Position numbers and translations under genes: made by a program
Part shown: positions 32,469 to 45,544 of the stretch, one piece after another
Layout of the letters: every line of letters starts with the position of its first letter
How positions within the stretch are numbered: position 1 is the first letter of the stretch
Assembly: GCA_020744425.1 (NCBI GenBank)
Contig: JAGMUV010000021.1
Coordinates: 1,178,001 to 1,242,000 of the forward strand
Direction: 5' to 3'
Source: Dactylonectria macrodidyma
Lineage: Eukaryota; Ascomycota; Sordariomycetes; Hypocreales; Nectriaceae
Length of the DNA: 64,000 bases
The notes under the pieces: generated by a model
Told to the model about the DNA's origin: nothing
Database searches by the model: none
Seen by the model: only the letters and a program-made list of their open reading frames with translations

Positions 32469-34550
32469 CGAACTCTACTCTCTTGGGTGCCCAGATCTAA
32501 GGCGATTGCCAGGTCTGAGATTCCTCGGCGCTGACCGAGCGGAACAGGCGTTGCGTCGACGGGAAGACTTCTGGGGAGCATGGAGGGAGCGTTTGTGCTG
32601 GTTTAGTTGGCCAGATGGAGAGGCGCCCGTATGCTCGATCCAACAATCACCAAGTCCCCTAGGCCCAGTGCCAGAAGACGATCTCGATACGGAGATGTCA
32701 ACACGTCGGGTGGGCTCACTTTCGCTGTTAGCATCCGCTTCTACACAGTACGAGCAACCAGAGTTGAGGAGGTGCCCTTGGTGGGAAACCTGTCTGTCAA
32801 GGGCACAATCGTCAAGTGGTGCGTGGCTTTGTCCAGCTCAAGAGCGAACAAGCTGATCAGGACCCTGTTATAGGAGGTTGTCGAGGTCGATCTGGGGATG
32901 GCCAAGGTAGTCGACCCTCGCAAGATTATCGGCACAAAGGCTTGCCAGACGAGAATACCCAACAGTTGGGTGTCGAGATGATGTCAATAAATTCAAGTCG
33001 TGACAGCGACACTGCGAGGTAAGAGCTGACGACGACGACAAACGAGGGCGAGTGCCTGTGGGATGAGATGATGCACCGTGATACTAGGAAGCTGGATCTT
33101 GGGGCGTCCTGGTAATACAGCATGAAGCCGTGCTGTGCTGGTGGGATGTCGAGAAGTGTTCGGACCACTACAGAGATTCCCAGGGGCCAGGACCTGTGAA
33201 GCGGACTCGGAGGATGTTGGGCGTGATGGGAGATGCAACTTGGGGAACTAATGTACGATGCCGCAAGATCTGGTCCCAGGGGAAGGGAGGTATAGGGGCA
33301 CGGCATACCTCGTCCCTCGTTCAGTCCCTCCGTGTCTTGGTGCCTGGATCAGACCGACCCAGACCTCTCTTGTCTCGAGGCTCGACTCGGCAGCACACGG
33401 CATGCGGCACAACATGCAGCATCGGCTCCCACCTCTTGGGGCAGTCGCTTCCCTGCAGGTAGTTCGGGCGGACAGCCCAATGGACCTGGACCATCCTTGA
33501 CTTGCGCTCGCGGCGAGAAACTGGAGTCCGAGGGCCTAGGAACCCACCCTCAGAAGCAGAAAAAAACAGATCCTTCGTCCCAGAAAGCCATCTTCTAACG
33601 TAGGCGGGTCTGACGCCCGCTGCAGCGCTCGTGTCCGGAGATAAAGCACCGTTCCGTGACCGTCCCGTATCGATCAACGACGCGCCGCGATGCAGCATCA
33701 CATGGATCCTTTTTTTCGTCCTTTACGGTTTGGTCTTGTGCTTGACACGACGACGCGTGCGCGGCCTCAAGCGTGAACCATGCCGGTACTCCGTACACAT
33801 GTAAAGACTCGCCCTTAGACTGCCCCTAGGCAGAACCTCGTTCGGGGTTGCGGAAGCCCTCTCGCGGACACCGACACCGCTGCGAATAGCGCCCGGCTCT
33901 GGCTAGCTCGGGCTAGTTGGTGTGGTTAGCTACCCAGCTGGGCGGAACCCTGGCGTCGTCCCCCCGGCGCTGTGCGTTGTGGGCCGTTTCCCTGCACGGC
34001 GGCTATCACTGCAATGTGCTGCTGACTTGCCTGGCGCTTTGGCTAGACACGCTGTTGGCTGGCAATTGTCGCCATGATGCGACATTGAGATACGTTATAG
34101 GAAATACGATAATGGTGGAGAAGGAAGGAGGGCTGCCGGATTCGAATATCTCCGCTAGGTATGTATGTGCGGAGCATCAGTTCTGAATTCCGTCCGGCCC
34201 GTTGATCGTTGATCGTTGATGTGAGGAACGGACGCCATTTGTTCGGGCGTCCCGAGGAAGGCGCTGGAGAACAGTCCATGGTGACCTAGCTCCGGAATGC
34301 GCAATGTCGCATTGGCGTCTGCTAACCATGCTAATATTCAAGGCCGACAGCCACTCTGAAATCCCATCCCCTCCACCCGATCGAGTTCCCGAGGTACTCC
34401 GTAATAAGCCAAGGGAGGACGGGCCAGGTCGAATGGCTGATGCCACAGTGCCATCCCGGAACGAGACCTCGGCACATGGGTCCTAAGAATTGCCATCCTC
34501 TCCCACCCTTAACCTCATCTCATCGACATGGCCAGCCATGTCCGAGTCCA
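32469..34550. promoter_or_regulatory. Long upstream region of the zinc-cluster gene; no other gene
   Basis: About 2 kb without a supportable gene. Overlapping frames on both strands here are GC-driven and show no motif. A long 5' leader is common for fungal regulators, so the promoter may lie well upstream of 32468. A short GTTGATC microsatellite lies at about 34199-34221. Confidence 0.35.
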
Positions 34551-34559
34551 CATCGTCAC

Positions 34560-34920
34560 AGTGATGAACCAAAGAAATCCTAGGCTGTCTCATAATGGCT
34601 TCTTGGACCGTGTCTATCGAAACCTAGGGAGTACAGATCACTCACGACCGTTAACTAGCTAGCTCTAGCTCTAACCCGATGGCTAATCCCCAGCCGGTGC
34701 ACAGGTCGCCAGAAGTCCCTTGCTTCAGCTCATGGATGCTCCAGATGTTGAAATGAGCATGTTGTATTGATTAAAGGAGAAAAAGACTAGCGCTAACCAG
34801 CGGAAGCTATTGACAAGAAGACATCCACATCCCAGCCACCAATGGATCGGAATAGCCATTGATCCGTTAAAAGACGGATCTTAACACTCCCACTCGAGTC
34901 ATTGGTGCGAGATATTTCTG
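34560..34920 (-). mobile_element. Possible Copia LTR start with polypurine tract
   Basis: Read leftward, a purine tract ACTCGAGTGGGAG (34899-34887) is followed at 34886 by TGTTAAGATCC. This resembles the polypurine tract and TG start of a Copia 3' LTR. The matching LTR end was not found, so the boundary toward 34560 is arbitrary. Confidence 0.35.
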
Positions 34921-35009
34921 CGTAACAGAGTGTGGCCTCATTAAAACCTCAAAAACACCTTCGTGGGTGAAAAAAAGGAAAGAGCTTCTATTACCACACC
35001 TGCGTTGGA

Positions 35010-35135
35010 TTGTTCGGTCACTGGGGCCTTAGCACCCCAGATCTACCAGGTAGTTTGATGTTTGACTGATGTTTGAAGTTTGAATGAAGCCTTGGATTCT
35101 TCGATCACTGGAGCCTTAGCACTCCAGATCTCCCA
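35010..35135. repeat. Imperfect direct repeat with internal hairpin
   Basis: Two units about 80 bp apart share TCACTGG(G/A)GCCTTAGCA(C) and C(A/T)CCAGATCT; each can fold as a CTGGAG...CTCCAG-type hairpin. It lies next to Copia debris. Confidence 0.5.
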
Positions 35136-35423
35136 CTTCATCCCAAGTTGATGTTTGAAGTAAATATAAAGGACATTGATCGCTGTTGAAACCGCTGTTC
35201 GAACTTTTGTTTCTGCGCTGCCGCGTCCCTCGTTGCCGCGTTTCTGTATCACGTGTTTGCATTGCTTGAGTTGTCATGAGACGAAGGACTCGATTGATTG
35301 GTCGACCTAGTTATAGATAGACTCTTATCCCTCCTCCCTTAAACCTTCCTCCGCCAAATCCTTCAACCCATCGCAGTCGATGTCAGAGGCGACCGCAGCA
35401 GGATTCCCTTGGCTTCCAACGCG

Positions 35424-35870
35424 TCACTCCTTCGGCTGCATATTGATCAGCACAAGGTCGGCCCATAACTGCATGGCCCATGCGTCACAGCTCTTTAGGT
35501 TATTGAGGAAGGCGTTATCGATAGTTGTCGTTTCCTTCCTTTTCTCCCTTTGAGCCAATTCCTCTAATGAGACTTACTCTATCTCAATCCATCGGATTGT
35601 ATCCTCATCTAGCGGGGCTTGTGGGAACAGGTTCTCCTGGAGGATGCGGCAGCTGAAGATCGCTAACTGGATAAGCCTCTTGCGACCAGGCCGGCTGAAC
35701 TCAGCCTCTGTTATGCATCCTAGGCCAGATAGACGAGATGCTCTTTGTAGCCTAGGAAGTAGGCTTCGATCTTCTTCGATTCTTTTGGCTAGCGTATACA
35801 CAAGACGATTCTCGTATGCTAGTGTCGGCGAGGGTCCGCGGGGCTGTCGCGCGATGTGCCGCACGCGCAT
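35424..35870 (-). CDS. Small hypothetical protein, two exons
   Basis: The ATG at 35870 has a good context (CACA before it). Exon 1 encodes YENRLVYTLAKRIEEDRSLL, RLSGLGCITEAEFSRPGRKR and LIQLAIFSCRILQENLFPQA. A GTAAGT donor at about 35580 and an acceptor 30-39 nt later join in frame to DNAFLNNLKSCDAWAMQLWA and a stop at 35424. The product is about 135-140 residues. No family is recognised and the intron is shorter than its neighbours. It may be a real accessory gene or part of a retroelement. Confidence 0.35.
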
Positions 35871-36700
35871 TGTGTCGTTTGTTTGGTTGGGGGGGTGGGG
35901 GTGTCATTGTGAGTCGGTTGTATCGCGAGAAGTTGAATTGCGACGTGACGGGAATTGCAAAGCGTTGAATTGCGACTTGGAATTGCGACGAGCTTGGAAT
36001 GCGACGAATGCAGAGGTCAACCTCACGGGGCTTTTATTGCATGACGATTTTGCCTTCCGACATCTAGCTTTTCTATCTAGCTTTTCAATCTAGCTTTTCC
36101 AGCTGCTTGACGCATCTCGAAGGGTTGATTGGGACAGCAAGGCTTGCACCCTGATGCAGTAGAAACTCTAGTCATTCTGAGTTGCTGTTGCCTTGGGCTT
36201 GGGTTTTGGGCCCTTACACTGTTATTCACTATTGGTTGTTATTTTTTATTTTTTTTGACTGTTTAACCTCTGGCCCCCCTCTGAGTGTGCGCTGTGAAGG
36301 ACCATAACCTTAATAAAGGACATTGATAGTCCTTTGTTGGTATTGCTGACTGACTACGATAGTCGAAGTGTTTTGTTTTCTTTGGCCGGATCCGATTGAG
36401 CAGGTTCCGTTGCATGTCTCCTAGGACTGTGATTATTAAGGCTGAAGAGGCCAATCCAGCAGCGTTTGCTGTGTTTCGTAGTTTTGTAGTTTTGTTTGTA
36501 GGAAGCCGAGGACCTGTGAGTCGCTTGGAGGCTCCATGAGTGTGATAGACCGTTGGACTCCCATTTTCTCTCACTTGGAGTATGATGGAATGGATAAGAG
36601 ATCGTGTAAATTTTATGTAATGGACTTTCGATGCCGCTGCTTCCAAATCCTAACTCAATTTGTTGGTAGCTTGCTTGGTTGTCGAGGCAGCGCGGAGTGT
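35871..36700. other. No gene recognised
   Basis: Contains low-complexity GAATTGCGAC-type direct repeats at about 35930-36005 and CTAGCTTTT repeats at 36064-36100. Probably retroelement-derived flank. Confidence 0.35.
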
Positions 36701-36766
36701 CAGTTGACTAGATGTTCCCGGTCACCTCCTTTTCTCATGATCCATACTTGCGTGACCAACAGTGAA

Positions 36767-37024
36767 TCACGGGTTGGAGAGGCCCAGCGCGTTGCGAAGC
36801 ACGATAAAACGGTCTTTTGGAAGGGCTTTTGTAAGTCCGTCTGCGATTTGTTGCTCGGTTGGGACATATTGGAGTTCAACGTCTCCATCCGAGACCCTTT
36901 CTCGGACGTAATGCCATTGAATGTCAGTGTGTTTAGTCTTGGCATGGAACTGTGGATTTTTGGCCTTGCAATTGCCCCTTGATTGTCTCCATAAAATATC
37001 ATCCTTAATTATCCCAGAGTCCAT
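36767..37024 (-). pseudogene. Copia RNase H C-terminal fragment
   Basis: An 85-codon frame reads FHAKTKHTDIQWHYVRERVS then VELQYVPTEQQIADGLTKAL and PKDRFIVLRNALGLS. This is the conserved end of Ty1/Copia polyproteins. No reverse transcriptase or integrase is attached, so it is a relic. Confidence 0.82.
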
Positions 37025-37406
37025 TTCTAACCCAAGTCTATACTCACTTAACCATTATGCATACGCACCCCATTAGCGATCACATGAACAATTATCAATT
37101 AGCAGCTAATATAGTGTATAGTATTGTAGGTATGGACACCTAGGCAGAACTATAGAGATGAATCTGGCCCCTACTTTAGTGGGATCTCCATTTGCGAAAA
37201 CTCCTAACCTGCTCATGCATAACTTCCCGTAAGGATCTATGGCGCGACTTCCGCTCTTCTGAGTCGCGGACCTGCGTGACTGCCAAAGACTGATCTGGTC
37301 TTACAAGAGGCCGCATTTGCTGTGACGCCTCCTGTGTGGAGGCGAGGTACATGATGCTTGAGTCGTGTACGGGTGATCTTCTCCAAGAATATGCCGGCGA
37401 AGATCT

Positions 37407-38264
37407 ATGAAAGAACTCAAATATATGCGAGTTTCTCAGCAACTGCGGACGCCACTTGATGTTTCCGGGGTGCTGTTCGAGGCAGTGCGAGGATGGGTTT
37501 CGCACCATGGTTTACGCAAAGTGCAAGAGCAACGGCAGTTACTCCAGAGGCCACACCAAGCTCCTTGCACTGAGACTTTCACGTCTTCACATAGGATGCC
37601 GTGCTCCCACGCCTTGAAGAGGCTAGAGGAAGAAAGACAAAGTCTTTTGTTCGAGCATTTCCATCCCCACTGGCACTTAAAGCGAGATGTGGCTCAGCCA
37701 CGGCCCGTGCTAGAACCACAGCGAGCTATAGACCGGCTCTCACAGAGACCTGTTCAACCGGCGACGAGCACGCGACGCGAACCGTCTGCATTCGAGGCGC
37801 TCGAGCGCGGCAGTCGAGCTCCCAGTAAATGTAGCAGATGCCATACAGTTGATCACATCAGGACCTCAAGGGACTGTCCGCTCAAGTACCAGGAGTTACC
37901 CATGCAAGCAGCACAGGCATCGGACCCGGGTTCGTCATTAGACGCTACTCCAGGTTTATCTCCGGCTTCTGTTTTAACGAATTCAGCGCAAGACACTCCA
38001 GCGGCAAGACCGACACCTTCGTGCGATGCAATGATCGATGTCCCGGCGGAATCCGATCCGCGCTCTCCCTCTGCTGCAGACACACTACTTGTCCGCTTAC
38101 CCCCTCCTATATTAAATCCACAAATTGCTCTTCCCCCTATTGTAATGACAGACTACCTAGTTGCTACCCCGCTAAGATCTATCGGCAACGAGCCTCTAGC
38201 TGGAGAGGCGGCTCCCTTGCACGTTATCCCCTTACAATCCCTGCCTCGGTATGATTCGCCATAG
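37407..38264 (+). pseudogene. MULE transposase C-terminal part with zinc knuckle
   Basis: A 285-codon frame matches the C-terminal third of fungal MULE transposases: a SWIM-like cysteine/histidine stretch (APCTETFTSSHRMPCSHALK), LLFEHFHPHWHLKRDVAQP, a zinc knuckle CSRCHTVDHIRTSRDCPLKY and a Pro/Ser-rich tail. The DDE core is absent upstream. It is uninterrupted, but has no proper start of its own and is a truncated copy. It complements the different MULE piece at 23.65-23.96 kb. Confidence 0.7.
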
Positions 38265-38613
38265 GCTATATATAGAAGATATGTTACTATAAGAAGCGCG
38301 TAGTACGAAGCGCAGCCGGCTAGTAGCTTTAAGACTAACCAGCAATACCGCAGGGCGATGGGACTTCTTGAATGATATGATAAGCAGAGCTATAAGTGGT
38401 GTCTGGACTATAAGCAAATGTCTAAGCGTTGTATTACTTCAATTGGGTTAAGAGAATGGATGAAAGAGGAAATGATGGCGTATTTAGACTGGAGTAAAGC
38501 AGAAGATAAGCGAATCGAAGCTTAAGTTACTAATGAAATGGGAGACAATCCTTTAGCTAATAAAAGAAGAGGCATGAAAGAGATTTAGTAAAGAATAGAA
38601 AAGGATAACGTAT
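38265..38613. other. AT-rich stretch, no gene
   Basis: Nothing recognised between the MULE fragment and the tandem repeat. Confidence 0.4.
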
Positions 38614-38787
38614 GCCTGGAGGAACTACGAAGTGCCTGGAGGAACTTGTTCCTCCAGGTTCTTTTTCCGAGCTTTGCCTGGAGGAACTACGAAGTAAGTT
38701 CCGGAAGGTTCCTTTGCCTGGAGGAACTACGAAGTAAGTTCCGAAAGGTGCCTGGAGGAACTACGAAGTAAGTTCCGAAAGGTTCCT
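38614..38787. repeat. Tandem array of hairpin-forming units
   Basis: Four to five units of GCCTGGAGGAACTACGAAGT plus AAGTTCCGAAAGGT, about 34-41 bp each. Each unit contains GGAACT...AGTTCC, able to form a small stem-loop. One truncated unit is followed by an inverted piece (AACTTGTTCCTCCAGG). Confidence 0.75.
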
Positions 38788-39132
38788 TAAGGGACCGCAA
38801 GGTGGCTGCGTCTGGAGGAAGAAGGAAGAAAAGACCTACTGCCTGGGCTTGACCAGACCCTACAAAAGCACAGACCATTTTGCCAAGACTTTGTCGATTT
38901 TACGGTGTCATTTCTGTATTTTTACTCTCACTTTTTACTATAAGCAGCGGCTTATATAGTTACTTTACCTAGAGGAACTTTTTAGTAGGGGTGGTGTATT
39001 TGTGGTTTTTTTAAGGAAGAGATATATAGACTTATACGATAATAAGTCTATTATACCTGTCCTACGAGAGAAGGAGACGGGCCTAGTATATGACTGCCTT
39101 ACAGCTTATAAATATAACTGCCAACATGCAAA

Positions 39133-42100
39133 CTATAACTTGGCCTCAGAATCCTCAGAATTGCACCAGAGAGAAGTGTCGTCATATTCGTCGACTTCGG
39201 TTCCTGAAGTAGACTCTGTTATAGCATCCCAATCCTGAAACCAGCTTTCGTGTCTGTAGTCACGCTCAAAGCGCAGTCTTGTCTCGTTCCCCAGCCTCTC
39301 CAGCTTGTAAACGCCGTCCCTCATTTGTTTATCTAATACGTTCTTCGGTTCGATAAAATCGCCTCGTGCTGGTCTCCGGAAGAGATACAGCCCCTCCCAC
39401 CTCTCCGCCCTCGAAAGCTGTACATATAAGCTCATAAAGCTAGGCCTTGTCGCTGTGCTGCTGCCGTAAACGCCTTTGAGGTTAAGAAGGACGTCTGAGA
39501 ACTGCTTACCCTGGCTCTTCTGGTCCGTCATAGCGAAGGCGGCGGTGCATAGGGGTCCTGTTCTATGGGTGACCAACCGAAAGCCTGGCTTACTTCTCAA
39601 GCGAGGATTCTTCCCTCGCATAGAGTCGGGGATGACTACTGTTTTGCTCTTGATGAGGAGCGTACCCTTCGGAAGCCCAGGTACTGCGAGGTCTGCGATA
39701 TCGTCCGACTGGAGGAGAACAGCTGCCGGGGGCCCCAGGTGGAGCGTCACGTCGCTAGCGAGAGCAATAGTGCCGCAGGAGAGGTCAGGAAAGATGTCGA
39801 CTGCCTTGAAGGGCGCCCCGTTGACCAGCTTCAACCCAGTAAGCTGGTTCCGGGTCACTACTACCGGCATCCCTTGCGCGTAGAAGAACAACCCGGGGGT
39901 TGGGAGTTGTGAGTCATCTCCGTAGCGAAGCACGTCACATAGCTCTTCTACACGCAACCGCTTTCCTGCTTCAGTGTCGTGCTTGGCCATGAAGATCGAG
40001 ATATGCTTGCCCTGGGCGCGAGCCCACTGCACGATGGCTGCCATGTTCAGGTCCCACCTATCTTGGTTCAGAGGTGTGATCGCCCGCAGCCCATCGGCGA
40101 AAGAGGGCTGGGATGCTTGGTTATAGAGGCGACGACATAGCCGTTGGAAGTCCAGCTCCGTCTGCTGCCCATTGCGCAGGCGCCGGAGGAAGCCACGCAA
40201 CCTTGCACAGCCGGCGGTGCGGACCTGTTCGCGAAGCATGACGACGGTTGTAAACTGGAGGAACAGTTTATGTGCTGTTACATGCTTTGCCAAGCCCTCC
40301 AGTCTCTGTCTGCTGTGTTCTCTGGGCTCTGGTAAGAGGAGGCTGGTCTGTCTGACCGGCTCAAACTGGAAGAAGTCGCCAAAGAAGATGACGATTGGGA
40401 TCCCACCAAAAGGGCGATGCGCGTCGTCTCTATACAGCCTCAAGCGGCTGTCTACAGATGCTAGAGTGAGGCCGCCCACCTGGCTGATCTCGTCGACGAT
40501 CAACATAGTCTTGCTCTTCCAACGTAGCTTTTCTTCTTCTGATATATTCCTCCTAGTCTCTGTCTTGTCTTCAAATCCAATGTTGCATGCCGAATGGAGG
40601 GTCACTCCACCAATGAGTGCAGCCGCGTTTCCGCTGGCGCCTGTCACGAGCAGCGTGTGAAGGCCGCCTTTCAGCCGGAACATGTCTTTGATAGCGTGTA
40701 TAACGCGAGACTTTCCCGTGCCCCCTTCACCGCCGACGTATTGGAGGTGCTGCTTGCCCTCCTCTTCCTCGAGCCGAGTGCCACGCTCGTCGAGGAAGAG
40801 TGCCGGTAGCAGCACCGCCATTGACTGTAGCTTGTTCAAGGTCCACTGCCTCGCCAGACCTAGAGCGACGTCGACATATGACGTATAAGGGCCAAGTTCG
40901 AGACGCATCTGACCCCCCGGACCAACTCCGTTGGCCGGTGTTTCTTCCGTCTGAGCGGGCCGCCGTGGGACATCTGGCCTTCCGTGGTGCCCGCCAGCAA
41001 ACGAGGAGGACGCATTACTCTCACTGCCTTGAATATTTGCCGTCACGCTAGTGTCTTCTTTCTTCTGAAGCTTCAATATTGCATCGATTTCCTCCCGGCT
41101 GAGGAGGCCCGTACTTCGGAAAGGTGAATCTTGAATGTCTTGCAGCATCGTGTAGAATTGTCGGCCCCGCTGGGCGGCGGTATTGTCGTCCTCTCCTATA
41201 TCGATTGCCCTCGCCTCTTCATGCAAGCATCTCAGCGCCGAACTCACAGGCATGTCCTTGATTTCGCTCCCCCGGACTGCGGATAGAACACCCAGAAAGG
41301 CGTCATAATACTCTTGTGAGTCGATGTTCTCGTCATCCGCCCTGGCGCCGTCCTCCCCCATTTGATCGCCCATTTGATCGCCGAAGGCGTGCGCATCCAC
41401 AATCTCTTCAAAGTCCTGGTCCAGACCCTGGAGCTTACGGTCGGCCCGAGCGTCTTCTGCGGAAACGCGTAATAAAGCGATGTTACGGACGTAAGAACGA
41501 ACTCGGTCGCTTAGCATTTCCTGGAACCTTCGCCAAAGTCCAGGTATATCATCCGCTGGCTCGCCCTGAAACCTTTCCCAAGGAACAAACAGGACAAGAT
41601 GCAAGACTGCGTTCCTATCAATACCCTGTAAGCACTTCCCTTCATATTATAGAGCCTTAATACCTACTTCTTAACGAAGTTTTCATCTTCTTCGTCGAAC
41701 TCGTCTGTAAGACGACCATCGAAGACAGGCACCGCCGTTTTGCTGGGAGTTCGGAGGCATTGGACCCAGCCTTTACAGGCTGTTGCCGTTAGTGGAAAAG
41801 GAATCGGTGTCGTGCCTCTCCAGTGGGACCGTTCCTTCTTCAAGACCACAAAGGACATATAGTCGTAGAAGCAGAGGTCTTGGAGGATCAGGCCGCGGTG
41901 TTTGTAAGCCTCCTAAGTAGGACAACTTAAAGCCGTCTGCTTGGAAATAGATGTTGTCTGGTTGCGGCTCTCGACCAAGTGCTACCAGCGCTTCCCGCAG
42001 ACCCGGCCACTGTTTGGCGCAGGCCCAGTACAAGGAATTGAGATGCACCCAGGTCCAAGCAGGAACATTTGTAAAGTCAGTCCCGAAACCGAGCAGATAG

Positions 42101-45100
42101 CCAAGTACCTCGGGTTGCGAGAGCTCTCTGCTCGTAAAAATGCGGTTTGCGACGCGTAGTAAGAACGATTTGGTCTCATCTCCCACCGTCGACGCCGACG
42201 TGGTACCTGGATTGCCCGGTTCCCCTTGCTGCTGTTGGGCTAGATCCAATAGCTCTGCGGCAAGGGCGAGCCGCTTCCACATAGGAGCGTTGAGCTTCGT
42301 AGCGTAGTTGCAGATGTAGTGTATGAGCGCCAGCCCTTTTTTACGAGTGAGAATCATTGATATATCATGGTTATGCCGTAGTCCTATAGCCATACTCTGG
42401 TTATACTGATTGACCATATGATGATCTCGCTTCACTTCGAGTAGGCCGTCGTCTGTAAACCCGGTCTCCGGCACAAGTCTCCAAGGGGCCCGAAATCGGC
42501 ATAGCTGCGTTCTACACTTTTCCAGGCCCGCCTTTAAAACTTTCTTAATAGAGTACTTCACACACGTAGCGGTATGGTGGTGGACCTGGCAGCGAGATGC
42601 GATAAAGTTGGCCTCGCGCTCAAACCTCCCCGATAACCACTCGGCGTCATGCATCAGCTCAGGCTCGACCACAGTAGTCTTCTTGCCGTACTCTACCGCC
42701 TCCTTCGCCAGGGCCTCGTTCAGCGTCGCAGTAAATATATCGTCCACGAAGGTCTTCACCTTCGACCGGTATTCTCCCTCATTAGGATCGGCCATGTCAC
42801 GAACGAGATCCGATAGTGCCAGGTTGGCATCCAACCATAGTAGACCGTGTAGGTGGAGAGCTCCGCGGTCGTTGGTCTCGACCGTCGCATAATAATGGCT
42901 CACGTTCCCGTAAACAGACGGTCGTCCGACGCGAACGTAATGCTCGAAAAAAAGAGAGATCTCGCGGAAGAAGAAGAGCGTTGAGCTGAGAGGGTCGTGG
43001 ATCGAGAGGGTTGTCACCTGCAGCGATGTGCTTAGAGCACGAAGCAACGCTCTAGCGGCCTCATCATCCCGTCCCCTATGTGCCGCGAGCTTCAGCTTCA
43101 CCGGGTTGTTGATGTCATTGGGATTTAGGGTAAACCAGATGGCTGTGAGGCCGAATGCCACTATCATCGACCAGATCTTCTTCCGCATAGATAGACGGCT
43201 CTCGTTTGATAAAGGATGCCGGCTACCGTAGAGCGAGAGTTCCTTCATAAGTGCGATAACGTCCCCGTCTGTGGTCTTTCCCGTCTCAAACATCTCCTTT
43301 TGCGCTTCGCGCAAGCGCTCAGGCGTCAGCTTCTGGTGTATTCCCTCGACTCGCCGGAAAGCCGACCGCTTCAGGCGGCCCTGGGCAACCCACCGGTTCT
43401 GAGACCTTACTATCATATTGAATACAAGGAAGGAGAAGGCAGGATGTTGGGCACAATGCCCTCCGTGCCGCTGCAGAACGACTTTGGCCCAAGACTCCAG
43501 GGTCATATCTCGTATCAGGGGATTCGCTGGATCTCCCGCCTCATTCCGGTCTGCCACTCGTGGTCCGCCGCGGCCATAAGGGAAGCAACTAGGGAAGGTC
43601 TTTGGGAAATAGTCTGGGGAAAAGCCGTCTGCGAACTCCCGACCATGTGATACTCGGATGAACGGACGACCTGAGGAGCCATGAACCTCCATCGACGGGG
43701 CCTCGCCTGCACTAGCTTCGTAGCTATCGTCGAACTGGCGCTCTGCCTGAAGCGCCAGGCTGATAAAATCTAGCTTGTCTTTCTCTGCAAAGGTAGCCTG
43801 CTCGTCAATCGGGAACATCGCCGAGGAGCGTAGCTCAAACACTCGCTCTGATGTTTCCTCGGCCGTCGCCTCCTCCAAGCTAAGGGGTTGTTGTACGCTA
43901 TGCGGCGCACGCTCAGATTGTCCAGGGTTACACTTCGACCTTTCTGCTAGCTCTATCGCAATGTCCTCGACCGATGACGCTTGACCAGGAGGGTCCTGCC
44001 CTCGATCAGTTGGAGGCACGATCTGTGCTGTCCGTATAAGCTCTTCTGCAGTCTCTTCTTCCCTCACCATGCGTTGGTAGGCTTGTGTTGGTACGTCGCT
44101 GCTGTCTTCGAAGGCCCAACTTTCCATCTCCTCTTCGTTGATCACGATGTCGACATACAGGGGGTTATTTTCTCGCAGCCACTGTAAAGCTGTGCGGATG
44201 GCACCAGGTCGAACGCTGAGCAGTTTGCTCACGTCTCGAGGGGTGGGTCGCTCTAAGCCGGTCCAAATCACATGCACCTGCTCCAGTGTCGACACAAGTG
44301 GGTGCGGCAGGATCGTGGCAGCCAAAGACTCCACGTCATTGGGGAATACTGTGATATGACCTGAGACGTGCTTCCGATATGTCGGGCCGGTCAGCTGGCC
44401 ACGTTGGATGTTAAACTTGGTGATGAACCCGTATGCCGCATTGAGAGAGATCAACTTCTCCTCGAGAGGGGTAACGTCTTTCAGCTCCTCTGGATACCGA
44501 TGCTCGCAGCCGATGAGCATCGTGCTCCCCATGCATGCATCCGGGACCCTGCCTCGATCGAAAGCCGCTCGACAGGTGAAGCATATCGGCACTGCGATCT
44601 CGCCGTCTCCCTCTGGGAAGCATCTCTTACACACCAGTAAGTTAGTCATCGCTGAACGAATCTCGTCAGGCAACGCCCTTTTCCAATCGGCATGGTCTAG
44701 GTCCCGTGGCTTCTTCTGTAGATAGCAAACCGAGCATACTGCTATCTCCATACTGCCTTCATCGTGGAAGGCTTTTAGAAAGGACTGAACAGTGTCGATC
44801 TTACGATTTGCAGGCACAGGGTTGCACAAGTCGCGGCGATTCGAGGCTGCTTGCTTCTCCTGGAAGGACTGCTCTACTGCTTGCATCAGCCTGCCTAGAG
44901 CTTCCTTTTGCCGCATAATCATCTCCATGGACATCAGGTCAGGAGGAACTGGCTGTTGGACCGGGATGGAGCCAGAAGGTCCATCTTGCCTTGGCCGACG
45001 ACGTCTCCTGGTTATTGTCAGACTTCGCACGCTTAAGAGACCTCGGATGCCCCAAGAAGGATTCATACTCCGGGTTTGGTGAATCTAGCTCCTGTCTCGC

Positions 45101-45544
45101 CTCCCTAGCCCGACGACGGCGATTGCTCGTGTGCGACGCCAGCTCCTCTCGACGTCGAGCCTCCTCCTCTTGACGCCGACGGTGTCTCTCCAGCCACTGT
45201 CTTTTCTCTTCAGCTTGTGGGTCGCGTTCTCTTTCTAGTTCCTGCTGTCGCATCCTCTCCTCTTGTTGACGGCGGCGTTCTTCTTCCCGCTGCCGGATCG
45301 TCTCCGCTCGTTTCTCCACTCGTTGGCGGCGGCGCTCTTCTTTCTGCAGCCGTCTAGCCGTCTCTCGCTGATCTCTTATCGGCTCCCGCTCGCGTCGCCT
45401 TTGCTCTTCCAGCCGCTGCCGCGCTGCTTCCCGTATGGCCCGACTCTCATCACTTTGCGGTCCTGTTCTCGTCTGCTGCTGCTGGCTAGGCAGCTGTGTC
45501 TGTGGTGGAGTGGGTAGGAAAAAAGGATCATGTGATTCAGACAT
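39133..45544 (-). CDS. Helitron RepHel transposase, two frame breaks
   Basis: Rolling-circle transposase with HUH endonuclease and Pif1-type helicase. Reading leftward from the ATG at 45544, the first 170 residues are a very charged Arg/Glu coiled coil. A one-base frame change near 44985-45000 leads into the long frame to about 41915. Cys-rich finger-like motifs come early (CSVCYLQKK, CKRCF, CFTC). The Rep domain shows the HUH motif LHLHGLLWL (about 42840) and a paired-tyrosine motif HYICNYATKLN (about 42300). A second one-base break near 41910 and a 50-nt intron (41675-41626) lead to the helicase: Walker A GGEGGTGKSR (about 40720), Walker B LIVDEISQVGG (about 40490), and TDQKSQGKQF and VQLSRAERWEGLYLFRR near the end. 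Domain order is complete. The two indels, unless sequence errors, would disable it. Confidence 0.9.

Noticed and set aside
32102..33022. Several 70-150 codon plus-strand frames
   Set aside because: Antisense to, or upstream of, the proline-rich exon of the Zn2Cys6 gene; composition-driven with no family motif.
37176..37508. 110-codon minus-strand frame
   Set aside because: Shadow of the MULE C-terminal frame and its upstream part.
44939..45544. Treating the Arg/Glu coiled-coil frame as a separate gene
   Set aside because: It leads directly, by a one-base shift, into the Helitron transposase and fits the N-terminus of that protein.
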